From Clostridium kluyveri DSM 555 (GTDB taxonomy: Bacteria > Bacillota > Clostridia > Clostridiales > Clostridiaceae): DNA of 64,000 bases. Under the pieces are notes generated by a model, which saw only the letters and a program-made list of their open reading frames with translations, did no database searches and was not told the DNA's origin. Both the position numbers and the translations under genes were made by a program. Shown in pieces: positions 1 to 11,130 of the stretch (positions are counted from its first letter, which is position 1; every line of letters begins with the position of its first letter). The stretch covers positions 434,001-498,000 of the forward strand of contig NC_009706.1 of assembly GCF_000016505.1 (NCBI RefSeq), given 5' to 3'.

Positions 1-35
1 TAACTCACGTTTAAATTGTGATCTTTATTTTGATT

Positions 36-61
36 AAAGGTTTACAAATAAAGGTTTACAA
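36..61. repeat. 12-bp direct repeat upstream of bcd
   Basis: The 12-mer aaaggtttacaa occurs at 36-47 and again at 50-61, a 14-base period. It lies in the 123 bases before bcd, where I see no coding sequence and no strong promoter. The preceding gene, expected to be crotonase (crt) in this type of operon, lies outside the window. It may be a chance or regulatory repeat; no function is assigned. Confidence 0.4.
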
Positions 62-123
62 GAAATAATAAATAAAAGATATGTGCTATATTTAGTATGA
101 AAACTATTTAGGAGGTAAAATAA

Positions 124-1263
124 ATGGATTTTACATTAACAAACGAGCAAAAATTTGTAGAACAAATGGTAAGTGAATTTACTGAAAATGAAGTTAAACC
201 TATAGCTGCTGAAATAGATGAAACAGAAAGGTTTCCTCTTGAGACAGTAGAAAAATTTGCTAAATACGGAATGATGGGTATGCCTTTTCCAGTTGAATAC
301 GGCGGCTCAGGTACAGATTATTTATCCTATATAATAGCAGTAGAAGGACTTGCAAAGAGTTGTACTTCATCATCAACTATATTGTCAGCACATACTTCAC
401 TTTGTGCAGCACCTATTTATGATTGGGGTACAGAAGAACAGAAACAAAAATACTTAGTTCCTCTTGCAAAGGGAGAAAAACTTGGAGCATTTGGTTTAAC
501 TGAACCTAATGCAGGTACTGATGCTGCTGGACAGCAGACAACAGCTGTTTTAGAAGGGGATCATTATGTATTAAATGGACAAAAAATATTTATTACAAAT
601 GGTGCATATGCAGATACTTTTGTAATATTTGCAATGACAGACAGAAGCAAGGGTACAAGAGGAATAACAGCATTTATAGTTGAAAAAGATTTCCCTGGTT
701 TCTCCATAGGAAAATCTGAAGATAAGTTGGGAATTAGAGCTTCCTCAACTACAGAACTTATATTTGAGAATTGCATAGTTCCAAAAGAAAATATGTTAGG
801 AAAAGAAGGAAAAGGATTTACTGTAGCAATGCATACTCTTGATGGAGGAAGAATTGGTATAGCAGCACAAGCGTTAGGTTTAGCAGAAGGCGCATTAGCT
901 GAAGCACTTAATTATATGAAAGAAAGAAAACAATTTGGAAAAGCTCTTTACAAATTCCAGGGATTAGCATGGATGGTTGCAGAATTAGATACTAAAATAG
1001 AAGCTGTTAAACAACTTGTTTATAAAGCAGCAGTAAATAAACAAATGGGTCTTCCATATTCAGTGGAAGCTGCAAGAGCTAAATTAGCTGCGGCTACTGT
1101 AGCTATGGAAACAACTACTAAAGTTGTTCAAATCTTTGGTGGATATGGATTCACTAAGGATTATCCAGTAGAAAGAATGATGAGAGATGCTAAGATAACT
1201 GAAATATATGAAGGAACTTCACAAGTACAAAAGATGGTTATTTCAGCAAATTTATTTAAATAA
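124..1263 (+). CDS. bcd: butyryl-CoA dehydrogenase (short-chain acyl-CoA dehydrogenase)
   Basis: This FAD enzyme reduces crotonyl-CoA to butyryl-CoA; in clostridia it works in a cytoplasmic complex with EtfBA that bifurcates electrons from NADH to crotonyl-CoA and ferredoxin. The 379-residue length is normal. The N-terminal helical domain begins MDFTLTNEQ, the central FAD segment contains GLTEPNAGTDA, and the catalytic glutamate lies in the C-terminal IYEGTSQ motif. The SD sequence aggaggt sits 7 bases before the ATG. etfB starts 16 bases after the stop and etfA follows, so this is the bcd-etfB-etfA unit. The assignment is firm from sequence and neighbours; substrate specificity for C4 is inferred from context. 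Confidence 0.96.
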   Translation: MDFTLTNEQKFVEQMVSEFTENEVKPIAAEIDETERFPLETVEKFAKYGMMGMPFPVEYGGSGTDYLSYIIAVEGLAKSCTSSSTILSAHTSLCAAPIYDWGTEEQKQKYLVPLAKGEKLGAFGLTEPNAGTDAAGQQTTAVLEGDHYVLNGQKIFITNGAYADTFVIFAMTDRSKGTRGITAFIVEKDFPGFSIGKSEDKLGIRASSTTELIFENCIVPKENMLGKEGKGFTVAMHTLDGGRIGIAAQALGLAEGALAEALNYMKERKQFGKALYKFQGLAWMVAELDTKIEAVKQLVYKAAVNKQMGLPYSVEAARAKLAAATVAMETTTKVVQIFGGYGFTKDYPVERMMRDAKITEIYEGTSQVQKMVISANLFK

Positions 1264-1279
1264 ATAGGAGGAGTTCATA

Positions 1280-2059
1280 ATGAAAATAGTAGTTTGCTTA
1301 AAGCAAGTACCAGATACAACTGAAGTTAAAATAGATCCAAAAACAGGAACATTAATAAGAGAAGGCGTTCCATCAATAATAAACCCAGATGATAAAAATG
1401 CACTTGAAGAATCAATTGCTTTAAAAGAAAAAGTAGGGGGTACAGTTACAGTAGTAAGCATGGGGCCTCCACAGGCAGTGGATGCACTTAGAGAAGCTCT
1501 AGCTATGGGAGCTGATGAAGCAATATTAGTTTCAGACAGAGCTTTTGCAGGAGCAGATACTCAAGCTACTTCCTATGCATTAGCAGGAGCACTTAAAAAT
1601 TTAGAATATGATTTAATATTTGCAGGAAGACAAGCTATAGATGGAGATACTGCACAGGTTGGACCTCAAATAGCAGAAAAATTAGGAATACCTCAGATAA
1701 CATATGTAGAAAAAGTTGATGTAGATGGAGATACTTTAACAGTTCAAAGAGCTTGGGAAGATGGATATGAAGTAGCAAAAATTAAAACTCCATGCATGTT
1801 AACTGCTATAAAAGAGTTAAATCAACCAAGATATATGAACATGAAGAACATATTTGAAGTTTTCAAGAAAGAAGTTAAAATATGGAGTGCTGACGACTTA
1901 GATGTAGATAAAAATAAACTTGGTCTTAATGGTTCCTGCACAAAAGTTAAGAGATCACATACAAAAGAAGCAAAAGGAGCAGGAGAAATCGTTAATAAAC
2001 CAATAAAAGAAGCAGTAGCATATTCAATTTCAAAATTAAGAGAAAAACATGTCATTTAA
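1280..2059 (+). CDS. etfB: electron transfer flavoprotein beta subunit
   Basis: This is the beta subunit of the Bcd-associated electron transfer flavoprotein, a cytoplasmic heterodimer with EtfA. It begins MKIVVCLKQVPDTTEVKIDP, the standard EtfB start, and contains the adenine-nucleotide binding loop AGRQAIDGDTAQVGPQ around residues 115-130. In bifurcating Etfs this subunit carries the NADH-oxidising flavin. The length of 259 residues is typical. An aggagg SD precedes the ATG, and etfA begins 20 bases downstream. It is expected to be co-transcribed with bcd and etfA, and its partner is Bcd rather than a respiratory chain. Confidence 0.96.
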   Translation: MKIVVCLKQVPDTTEVKIDPKTGTLIREGVPSIINPDDKNALEESIALKEKVGGTVTVVSMGPPQAVDALREALAMGADEAILVSDRAFAGADTQATSYALAGALKNLEYDLIFAGRQAIDGDTAQVGPQIAEKLGIPQITYVEKVDVDGDTLTVQRAWEDGYEVAKIKTPCMLTAIKELNQPRYMNMKNIFEVFKKEVKIWSADDLDVDKNKLGLNGSCTKVKRSHTKEAKGAGEIVNKPIKEAVAYSISKLREKHVI

Positions 2060-2078
2060 TATATAGGAGGGGTTTAGA

Positions 2079-3083
2079 ATGAACTTAGCAGAATACAAAG
2101 GCGTATGGGTATTTGCTGAACAAAGGGATGGAGAACTACAAAAAGTAGCACTTCAATTAGTTGGAAAAGGAAGAGAATTGGCAGACACTTTAGGAGTAGA
2201 ATTAACTGCTGTATTACTTGGTAGTGAAGTAGATGATTTGGCAAAAGAATTAGTTGCATATGGAGCAGACAATGTTTTATACGCAGATAGTCCTCTTTTA
2301 AAACATTATACTACAGATGGATACACTAAAGTAATAGATGAACTTATAAAAGAAAGAAAACCAGAAATATTACTTATAGGAGCTACATTTATCGGAAGAG
2401 ACTTAGGACCAAGAGTTGCAGGTAGAGTTTTTACAGGTCTTACAGCAGACTGTACAGGACTTGATATAGATGAGGCAACAAAAAATTTGATGATGACAAG
2501 ACCTGCATTTGGTGGAAACTTAATGGCAACTATAGCTTGCGAAAAAACAAGACCTCAAATGTCAACAGTAAGACCAGGAGTTTTTAATGCGCTTCCAAGA
2601 GATGCTTCAAGAACTGGAAAAATAGAAAAAATAGCTGCAAATGTTGCAAAAGATGACATCAGAATTGAAGTGCTTGAAGTAGTTAAATCTGCTGGCGATA
2701 CAATAGATATTTCAGAAGCAGATGTAATTGTATCAGGTGGAAGAGGACTTGGTGGTCCAGATGGATTCAAAGTTCTTAAAGAATTAGCAGATTTATTAGG
2801 TGGAACTATAGGTGGATCCCGTGCAACTATAGATGCTGGCTGGATAGATAAGAGCTATCAGGTTGGACAAACTGGTAAAACAGTAAGACCAGGTCTTTAT
2901 ATTGCATGCGGAATATCAGGTCAAATACAACATTTAGCTGGTATGCAGGATAGTGGATTTATCGTAGCTATCAATAAAGATGAAAACGCTCCAATGATGC
3001 AAGTAGCGGATCTTGCAATTGTAGGAGATTTATATAAGGTTGTTCCAGAATTTGTAGAACAAGTTAAAGCTTTAAATCTTTAA
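2079..3083 (+). CDS. etfA: electron transfer flavoprotein alpha subunit
   Basis: This is the alpha subunit of the Bcd-linked electron transfer flavoprotein. Residues 1-190 form the alpha/beta domain. The C-terminal FAD domain shows the family signature SGGRGLGG followed by [11 protein letters not shown] and the [11 protein letters not shown] loop. The length of 334 residues is usual for clostridial bifurcating EtfA. The gene has a strong ggagggg SD and follows etfB by 20 bases. The next gene, hbd, lies 184 bases away behind an inverted repeat, so the downstream part may be differently expressed or processed. Confidence 0.96.
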   Translation: MNLAEYKGVWVFAEQRDGELQKVALQLVGKGRELADTLGVELTAVLLGSEVDDLAKELVAYGADNVLYADSPLLKHYTTDGYTKVIDELIKERKPEILLIGATFIGRDLGPRVAGRVFTGLTADCTGLDIDEATKNLMMTRPAFGGNLMATIACEKTRPQMSTVRPGVFNALPRDASRTGKIEKIAANVAKDDIRIEVLEVVKSAGDTIDISEADVIVSGGRGLGGPDGFKVLKELADLLGGTIGGSRATIDAGWIDKSYQVGQTGKTVRPGLYIACGISGQIQHLAGMQDSGFIVAINKDENAPMMQVADLAIVGDLYKVVPEFVEQVKALNL

Positions 3084-3135
3084 TTGATTTTATAAATATT
3101 TATAATCTATAAATAGTATTTCTATGTGTTAGAAA

Positions 3136-3172
3136 CCTCCCCTGCAGTATCAATATAGTATTGCAGTGGAGG
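3136..3172. other. imperfect inverted repeat between etfA and hbd
   Basis: The arms 3136-3150 and 3158-3172 (cctcccctgcagtat against a matching right arm) can form about 14 pairs with one mismatch around a 7-base loop. There is no uridine run after the right arm, so it does not look like a strong intrinsic terminator. It could be an mRNA processing or stability element that sets the hbd to etfA ratio. That role is inferred. Confidence 0.5.
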
Positions 3173-3267
3173 AAACTATATGAATAAATGCTTTTATTTT
3201 AAGCATACTAATTTTAATTTATTACTAAAATTCAATCATATTAAATTTTTAAGGAGGAGTGACATAT

Positions 3268-4116
3268 ATGAGTATTAAAAGTGTAGCGGTTTTAGGTAGT
3301 GGAACTATGTCTCGTGGAATTGTGCAGGCTTTTGCAGAAGCAGGTATAGATGTAATTATCCGTGGAAGAACTGAAGGTAGTATTGGAAAAGGTCTAGCAG
3401 CAGTAAAGAAAGCTTATGATAAAAAAGTATCAAAGGGGAAAATTTCCCAGGAAGATGCTGATAAAATAGTTGGAAGAGTAAGTACAACAACTGAACTTGA
3501 AAAATTGGCTGATTGTGATCTTATAATAGAAGCAGCATCAGAGGATATGAATATAAAGAAAGACTATTTTGGAAAATTAGAAGAAATATGCAAGCCTGAA
3601 ACAATTTTTGCTACTAATACTTCTTCATTATCTATAACTGAAGTAGCAACAGCTACAAAGAGACCAGATAAATTCATAGGAATGCATTTCTTTAATCCAG
3701 CAAATGTTATGAAATTAGTTGAAATCATAAGAGGTATGAATACTTCACAAGAAACTTTTGATATTATAAAAGAAGCTTCCATTAAAATAGGAAAAACTCC
3801 TGTAGAAGTTGCAGAAGCTCCAGGATTTGTTGTAAACAAGATATTAGTACCAATGATCAATGAAGCAGTAGGAATTTTGGCAGAAGGAATAGCTTCAGCA
3901 GAAGATATCGATACAGCTATGAAATTAGGCGCTAATCACCCAATGGGTCCTTTAGCATTAGGAGATCTTATTGGACTTGATGTAGTTCTTGCAGTTATGG
4001 ATGTACTTTATAGTGAAACTGGAGATTCAAAATATAGAGCTCATACATTACTTAGAAAATATGTAAGAGCAGGATGGCTTGGAAGAAAATCAGGAAAAGG
4101 ATTCTTCGCTTATTAA
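3268..4116 (+). CDS. hbd: 3-hydroxybutyryl-CoA dehydrogenase, probably NADP-dependent
   Basis: This enzyme interconverts acetoacetyl-CoA and (S)-3-hydroxybutyryl-CoA in the butyrate pathway. The N-terminal Rossmann domain reads VLGSGTMSRGI, where the family usually has GAGTMG. The second strand ends IIRGRTEG, where NAD-dependent homologues have an aspartate (RDI). This suggests room for, and charge binding to, the 2'-phosphate of NADP, in keeping with the known NADP-specific enzyme of C. kluyveri. Catalytic residues are in MHFFNPANVM, and the C-terminal domain ends GKGFFAY. I place the start at the ATG at 3268 because aaggagg (3251-3257) is correctly spaced for it; an in-frame GTG at 3259 is too close. 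nfnAB follows, which fits NADPH-linked metabolism. Confidence 0.95.
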   Translation: MSIKSVAVLGSGTMSRGIVQAFAEAGIDVIIRGRTEGSIGKGLAAVKKAYDKKVSKGKISQEDADKIVGRVSTTTELEKLADCDLIIEAASEDMNIKKDYFGKLEEICKPETIFATNTSSLSITEVATATKRPDKFIGMHFFNPANVMKLVEIIRGMNTSQETFDIIKEASIKIGKTPVEVAEAPGFVVNKILVPMINEAVGILAEGIASAEDIDTAMKLGANHPMGPLALGDLIGLDVVLAVMDVLYSETGDSKYRAHTLLRKYVRAGWLGRKSGKGFFAY

Positions 4117-4180
4117 AATTATGTGATTTAGATAGATTTAAATGTATTTTAAGTAATATTTAAATTATAATAATTAAAAA

Positions 4181-4221
4181 GAATTTTGGGCTAATTAATG
4201 ATTAGTCTAAAATCTTTTTTT
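4181..4221 (+). terminator. intrinsic terminator after hbd
   Basis: The arms gaattttgggctaat (4181-4195) and attagtctaaaatc (4201-4214) pair with G-U wobbles. A run of seven T follows at 4215-4221. It probably ends the bcd-etf-hbd transcript before nfnA. Confidence 0.75.
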
Positions 4222-4363
4222 AATTATATAGTTTTTTATAGTAGTGAAATTATTTTGGTAGTATGATATAATATAATAAAGGGCTTATGTTTGAAATTAG
4301 ATTTAAGTCTTAAAGTTAAACGTTTTATAATAGTTATTAGTTTTTTCAGATGGGGTGAATGGA

Positions 4364-5257
4364 ATGTATAAAATTGTAGACAAACAAGCTCTTGCACCTA
4401 AGATATATTCAATGGATATAGAGGCGCCAAGAGTAGCTAAGTCCTGTCTTCCAGGGCAATTCATTATAGTTATAATAGATGATAAGGGTGAAAGAGTACC
4501 TCTTACCATTTGTGACTATGATGCAGAAAAAGGAACAGTAAAGATAGTATTTCAAACAATGGGTGCATCAACACAAAAATTGGCGAAATATGAAAAAGGA
4601 GATTCTATTAGAGATTTCGTAGGGCCTTTGGGAATGCATTCAGAATTTCTGGACGAGGATTTAGAAGAACTTAAGAAAAAGAATATTATATTTGTAGCAG
4701 GAGGAGTAGGAACAGCTCCAGTTTATCCGCAGGTGAAATGGTTAAGTGAGCACGGAGTAAAAGCTGATGCTATAGTAGGTTGTAAATCTAAGGACCATTT
4801 ACTTTTGGAAGAAGAAATGAAGGCTGTAACAGATAACCTATATATAGCTACTGATGACGGAAGCTATGGATATAAAGGATTTGTTTCAGACAAACTTAAG
4901 GAACTTCTAGATGATAAAAAAGGTAAAAAATATGATTGTGTAGTTGCTATAGGGCCAATGATTATGATGAAGTTTTTATGCAAACTCACAAAAGAATATG
5001 ATTTAAAAACTATAGTAAGCTTAAATCCAATAATGGTAGATGGAACTGGTATGTGCGGAGCTTGTAGGGTTACAGTAGGTGGAGAAGTTAAGTTTGGATG
5101 TGTAGACGGACCGGAATTTGACGGACATTTGGTTGATTTTGATGAAGCTATGAGAAGACAAGCTATGTATAAGACCGAAGAAGGAAAGAAAATTCTCCAA
5201 GCAGAAGAAGGAGACACCCATCATGCTAAGGGATGTAATTGCGGAGGTGACAAATAA
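4364..5257 (+). CDS. nfnA: NADH-dependent reduced ferredoxin:NADP oxidoreductase subunit A
   Basis: This is the small subunit of the electron-bifurcating NfnAB transhydrogenase, which couples reduced ferredoxin and NADH oxidation to NADP reduction. It has an FAD-binding ferredoxin-reductase fold (residues 1-95), an NAD domain containing FVAGGVGTAPVYPQ, and a C-terminal [2Fe-2S] cluster site, DGTGMCGACRVTV with a further cysteine in KFGCVDGP. The tail GCNCGG is typical of the family. I place the start at the ATG at 4364 behind ggggtga; an in-frame GTG at 4355 overlaps that SD. The stop overlaps the nfnB start by one base (TAATG), so translation is coupled. Confidence 0.94.
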   Translation: MYKIVDKQALAPKIYSMDIEAPRVAKSCLPGQFIIVIIDDKGERVPLTICDYDAEKGTVKIVFQTMGASTQKLAKYEKGDSIRDFVGPLGMHSEFLDEDLEELKKKNIIFVAGGVGTAPVYPQVKWLSEHGVKADAIVGCKSKDHLLLEEEMKAVTDNLYIATDDGSYGYKGFVSDKLKELLDDKKGKKYDCVVAIGPMIMMKFLCKLTKEYDLKTIVSLNPIMVDGTGMCGACRVTVGGEVKFGCVDGPEFDGHLVDFDEAMRRQAMYKTEEGKKILQAEEGDTHHAKGCNCGGDK

Positions 5258-6648
5258 TGGCTGTAGATAGAATGAAAAGAGTACCAATAACAGAACAGGA
5301 TCCAAAAGTTAGGGCAACTAATTTTGATGAAGTATGTCTTGGATATACTGAAGAAGAAGCAGTACAAGAAGCATCAAGATGTTTAAATTGTAAAAAACCA
5401 GGATGTGTTTCAAAATGTCCTGTTTCAATAAGCATACCACAGTTTATTGAACAAATTAAAAATAAAGATTTTGAAGCAGCAGCTAAAGTTATAGCAAAAT
5501 CCAGTGCGCTTCCTGCAGTCTGTGGAAGAGTATGTCCACAGGAAAGTCAATGTGAATCAAAATGTGTACTTGGAATAAAAGGAGAAGCTATTGCAATAGG
5601 AAAACTTGAGAGATTTGTAGCTGACTGGTCAAGAGAAAATGATATAGACCTTTCAGATAAAGAAGCACCAAAGGGTAAAAAAGTAGCGGTTATAGGAAGT
5701 GGCCCTTCAGGACTTACCTGTGCAGGGGATTTGGCAAAACTTGGATACGATGTTACTATATTTGAAGCACTTCATGAAGCAGGCGGAGTTTTGGTTTATG
5801 GAATTCCAGAATTTAGACTTCCAAAAGATACTGTAGTAAAGCATGAAGTAGAAAACGTAAAAAAATTAGGTGTTAAGATAGAAACAAATGTAATAATAGG
5901 AAGAACTATTACTATAGACGAACTTGTAAAAAATGAAAAATTTGATGCTGTATTCATAGGCTCCGGTGCAGGACTTCCAATGTTTATGAATATACCAGGA
6001 GAAAATTTAAATGGTGTATTTTCAGCTAACGAGTTCTTGACTAGAAGTAATCTCATGAAGGCATTTAAAGATGATTATGCTACACCAATAAAAGTTGGTA
6101 AGAAAGTTGCAGTAATAGGCGGAGGAAACGTTGCTATGGATGCAGCTAGAACGGCATTGAGATTGGGAGCAGAATCATATATAGTATATAGAAGATCAGC
6201 AGAAGAAGTTCCAGCAAGGGCAGAAGAAGTTCACCATGCTAAAGAAGAAGGAGTACAATTCCATCTTTTAACTAACCCTATAGAAATATTAGGTGATGAA
6301 AAGGGTTGGGTTAAAGGTATGCGTTGTATAAAGATGGAACTTGGAGAACCAGATGCATCTGGAAGAAGAAGACCAGTTCCAATAAAGGGTTCAGAATTTG
6401 AATTAGAGGTAGATACAGTAATAATGTCCCTTGGAACATCACCAAATCCATTAATAGCATCTACAACAAAAGGACTTGAAATGAATAAACGTAAGTGTTT
6501 AATAGCAGAAGAAGAAACTGGACTAACTACAAGAGAAGGAGTATATGCAGGAGGAGACTCAGTAACTGGAGCTGCTACTGTTATACTTGCTATGGGAGCA
6601 GGTAAAAAAGCTGCAAAAGCTATAGATGAGTACTTAAGCAAGAAATAA
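5257..6648 (+). CDS. nfnB: NADH-dependent reduced ferredoxin:NADP oxidoreductase subunit B
   Basis: This is the large subunit of NfnAB, homologous to the small subunit of glutamate synthase. The N-terminal domain holds cysteines for two [4Fe-4S] clusters (CLNCKKPGCVSKCP and the later CGRVCPQ, CESKC motifs). The FAD site is VAVIGSGPSGLTCA near residue 145, and the NADPH site is VAVIGGGNVAMDAAR near residue 285. The 463-residue length matches characterised NfnB. It overlaps nfnA by one base and is followed by a strong terminator, so nfnAB is its own operon. Placement beside bcd-etf-hbd suits recycling of the ferredoxin reduced by Bcd-Etf and supply of NADPH to Hbd. GltD is the main alternative, but there is no gltB and nfnA is adjacent. 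Confidence 0.95.
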   Translation: MAVDRMKRVPITEQDPKVRATNFDEVCLGYTEEEAVQEASRCLNCKKPGCVSKCPVSISIPQFIEQIKNKDFEAAAKVIAKSSALPAVCGRVCPQESQCESKCVLGIKGEAIAIGKLERFVADWSRENDIDLSDKEAPKGKKVAVIGSGPSGLTCAGDLAKLGYDVTIFEALHEAGGVLVYGIPEFRLPKDTVVKHEVENVKKLGVKIETNVIIGRTITIDELVKNEKFDAVFIGSGAGLPMFMNIPGENLNGVFSANEFLTRSNLMKAFKDDYATPIKVGKKVAVIGGGNVAMDAARTALRLGAESYIVYRRSAEEVPARAEEVHHAKEEGVQFHLLTNPIEILGDEKGWVKGMRCIKMELGEPDASGRRRPVPIKGSEFELEVDTVIMSLGTSPNPLIASTTKGLEMNKRKCLIAEEETGLTTREGVYAGGDSVTGAATVILAMGAGKKAAKAIDEYLSKK

Positions 6649-6660
6649 TCTATTTTCTAG

Positions 6661-6698
6661 AAAAGCTGTATTAGGTTAATGACCTAATACAGCTTTTT
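6661..6698 (+). terminator. strong intrinsic terminator after nfnB
   Basis: A perfect 16-bp stem, aaaagctgtattaggt (6661-6676) with its complement at 6682-6697, has a 5-base loop and ends in a T run. It closes the nfnAB operon. Confidence 0.92.
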
Positions 6699-6844
6699 AT
6701 ATTGGCAGTGTAATGAAATAATATTGATTGCCTTTATCTTGTTCTGGATTATTATATAAAATTCATTTCAATTTAAGAATCATTTAATGAAATCATAAGA
6801 TAGTTAGTGTATAATGATATTAAAAATTTGTAAGGAGTAATTAT

Positions 6845-7753
6845 ATGGATTTTAATTATATAGAAAATTTACAAAATGGAGTTATATTAAAAGATGTAAG
6901 AAATTTTGAGTTACCCCATATATTTGATTGTGGGCAATGCTTTAGATGGAATAGAGAGAAAAATGGGAATTACATAGGAACAGCTTTTGGAAAAGTTATA
7001 GAAGTAGAAAAAAAAGAAGATGATGTATTCATATATAATACCTGTGAAAAAGACTTTAAAGAAATATGGTGTGAGTATTTTGATCTATACCGGGATTATG
7101 GGGAAATAAAGCACATATTAGGTAAAGATCCTATTTTAAAAAAAGCTGTAGGGTTTGGAGGGGGTATTAGACTTTTAAAACAGGAACCTTTCGAATTAAT
7201 TGTTTCTTTTATAATATCTGCTAACAACAGAATTCCCATGATAAAGAAAGCTATAGAGAATATAAGTAAAAGATGGGGTGAAACTTTAGAGTTTAAAGAT
7301 AGGGTTTATTATGCCTTTCCTAAATTAGATAGACTGAAAGAAGCTACATTAGAGGAAATGGAAGCCTGTGGAACAGGTTTCAGAGCAAAATATATTGTAG
7401 ATACCATATCGAAAATTTATAATAATGGAACAAAATCTGGAGAAAGTTATCATGAGGAGTATGATATTGATTGGATTAGGATGCAGGAAGATGAAGCCTG
7501 CCATAAAGAATTACAGAAGTTTATGGGCATAGGCCCTAAGGTAGCAGACTGTATTATGTTGTTTTCCATGCAAAAATATTCTGCATTTCCTGTAGATGTG
7601 TGGGTTAAAAGAGCTATGAATCATTTTTATCTGGCACCGGATGTATCTTTAAAAAAAATAAGAGATTTTGGAGTAGATAAATTTGGAAAATTATCAGGAT
7701 TTGCCCAGCAGTATCTATTTTATTATGCTAGAGAAAATAATATAAAAATTTAG
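6845..7753 (+). CDS. ogg: 8-oxoguanine DNA glycosylase/AP lyase, Ogg1 type
   Basis: This base-excision repair enzyme removes 8-oxoguanine and nicks the abasic site. The N-terminal OGG domain (about residues 10-115) precedes the HhH-GPD domain. The SFIISANNRIPMI segment corresponds to the Ogg1 N-N motif. The helix-hairpin-helix FMGIGPKVADC carries the catalytic lysine (K232), and PVDVWVKR carries the essential aspartate (D251). The length of 302 residues is typical of clostridial Ogg, which resembles the eukaryotic enzyme more than MutM. The SD is taaggag. It stands alone between two terminator-bounded units. Oxidative DNA repair is consistent with an anaerobe exposed to air. Confidence 0.92.
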   Translation: MDFNYIENLQNGVILKDVRNFELPHIFDCGQCFRWNREKNGNYIGTAFGKVIEVEKKEDDVFIYNTCEKDFKEIWCEYFDLYRDYGEIKHILGKDPILKKAVGFGGGIRLLKQEPFELIVSFIISANNRIPMIKKAIENISKRWGETLEFKDRVYYAFPKLDRLKEATLEEMEACGTGFRAKYIVDTISKIYNNGTKSGESYHEEYDIDWIRMQEDEACHKELQKFMGIGPKVADCIMLFSMQKYSAFPVDVWVKRAMNHFYLAPDVSLKKIRDFGVDKFGKLSGFAQQYLFYYARENNIKI

Positions 7754-7883
7754 CTAGTAAAAATAACTTTTACAAATAAGTATTTTATATTGGGTTAAAA
7801 TATACTAAAGTAAGTTTTTAATTCAGGATAATGAATTGAACATAGTCATATTAAAATATAAGATGGATCAGGGGATAAATTAT

Positions 7884-8603
7884 ATGTTAAAACATGTTGA
7901 AAAAAATTCAAAATATTATAAATTTTATTTTACACTGCTCATTGTATTTTCCATATTTATTATTTTAGCCTATACATATTATCATGAATATATATACTTG
8001 TTTACAGAACCTGCTAAACTAAAAAGTTTAGTAATGTCTTATGGCAAATATAGTGTATTGGCATTTATAAGTATTCAAATTTTGCAGGTGGTAGCTTTTT
8101 TTATACCAGGAGAGATTATTCAAATTGCAGGAGGATATATATATGGAGCATTTTGGGGGAGTTTAGTATCTATTATAGGCATAATCATAGGCAATATAAT
8201 TGCCTATGGTATATCTAGGCGCTGTGGAAGACCCTTTGTAAATAGAATAATATCCAATAAAAATTTAACGTTTTTTCAGAAAATATTAGATTTAGGCAGT
8301 ATAAATACCATAGTATTTATACTATATTTAATTCCTGGAATACCCAAAGATATTTTGGCCTATATATGTGGTATATCTAAAATTAGATTTAAAAATTTTA
8401 TAATTTGCTCACTATTAGGAAGATTACCGGCAATAGTATTATCTGCTTATTTTGGAGCAGAAATATATTCTGGTAATAAAATAATAATTGTGAGTATAGT
8501 TGTGATAGCTGTATTCTTATTTATTGTAGGAATTTTTAAGGGAGAAAAAATATTAATGAAATTTTTAAAAAATAAAGCATCTCAAAGTAATGAACAACTT
8601 TAG
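7884..8603 (+). CDS. TVP38/TMEM64 (SNARE-associated, DedA-like) membrane protein
   Basis: This is an integral membrane protein of the VTT/DedA superfamily, members of which are implicated in lipid scrambling and envelope homeostasis. About five or six hydrophobic segments are visible, and the core motif IPGEIIQIAGGYIYGAFWGS is followed by GNIIAYGISRRCGRPFV. The second conserved block, LIPGIPKDILAYICGIS, contains the proline and acidic residues of the family. I prefer the ATG at 7884 because aggggat precedes it by 8 bases; an ATG at 7863 and a TTG at 7836 are also in frame. No partner gene is evident nearby. Confidence 0.85.
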   Translation: MLKHVEKNSKYYKFYFTLLIVFSIFIILAYTYYHEYIYLFTEPAKLKSLVMSYGKYSVLAFISIQILQVVAFFIPGEIIQIAGGYIYGAFWGSLVSIIGIIIGNIIAYGISRRCGRPFVNRIISNKNLTFFQKILDLGSINTIVFILYLIPGIPKDILAYICGISKIRFKNFIICSLLGRLPAIVLSAYFGAEIYSGNKIIIVSIVVIAVFLFIVGIFKGEKILMKFLKNKASQSNEQL

Positions 8604-8834
8604 TATTCTAATCTATGTTCTCTTCCAGTAGAATATTATCATTATTTCAATTTTTATATATGGTTATTTCCCAAGTTAAATTATATCAATTTTGTATATA
8701 TGTAATTACAATTGGAAAATACTAATAATATATAACGCATGTGAAATTATTAGTAATAAGGTGAAATAAGGATATAATCAAAGTATAACCTATATTTTTT
8801 GCCATAAATAGTTGAATAAGTGCAAAATTTAAAT

Positions 8835-8866
8835 TTGAAAATATAAATGCTATTCATTATTATAAT
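8835..8866 (+). promoter_or_regulatory. probable sigma-A promoter of groESL
   Basis: TTGAAA at 8835-8840 is followed, after 17 bases, by TATTAT at 8858-8863 (or TATAAT at 8861-8866). The CIRCE operator begins 8-11 bases downstream, the usual geometry for HrcA repression at the transcription start. Confidence 0.75.
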
Positions 8867-8873
8867 AATTGTA

Positions 8874-8900
8874 TTAGCACTCATAATTAATGAGTGCTAA
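8874..8900. promoter_or_regulatory. CIRCE operator (HrcA binding site)
   Basis: The sequence is the perfect CIRCE palindrome TTAGCACTC, nine-base spacer, GAGTGCTAA. It lies 57 bases before the groES start and within the initially transcribed region. The heat-shock repressor HrcA is expected to bind here; hrcA itself is not in the window. Confidence 0.97.
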
Positions 8901-8957
8901 CAATAAAGCTAAAAATAATTTAAAATAAATTCAAAGTATTTTTAAGGAGGGGTTTAG

Positions 8958-9242
<285 letters not shown>

Positions 9243-9297
9243 TAAATTAAAGTATGATATTAAAAACAAATAACTATTTATATAACGGAAGTTGTAA

Positions 9298-10944
<1,647 letters not shown>

Positions 10945-10972
10945 AAATATGTATAACTTAAAACAAATATTG

Positions 10973-11007
10973 ACCCGATATCTATTTAGATATCGGGTTA
11001 GTTTTTT
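10973..11007 (+). terminator. intrinsic terminator after groEL
   Basis: The 12-base arms acccgatatcta (10973-10984) and tagatatcgggt (10987-10998) form a perfect hairpin, followed by a T-rich stretch (agttttttgtttt). Confidence 0.9.
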
Positions 11008-11130
11008 GTTTTAAGAATATTATAAATTCACGTTGACAAAAACTAAAAAATTGAATAAAATAGTGTAAATAGTTAATAAGATAGAGAGAAATATATTAAA
11101 ATTCGTAAAAAATTAAATAAGTTCTTTATT

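Noticed and set aside
1-20. Resemblance of actcacgtt at the window start to the 42.6-kb inverted repeat arm
   Set aside because: Only nine bases match, without a paired arm, so chance is the simplest explanation.
4864-5305. Antisense frames over nfnA and nfnB
   Set aside because: Low-complexity translations opposite well-conserved genes, with no SD; treated as shadows.
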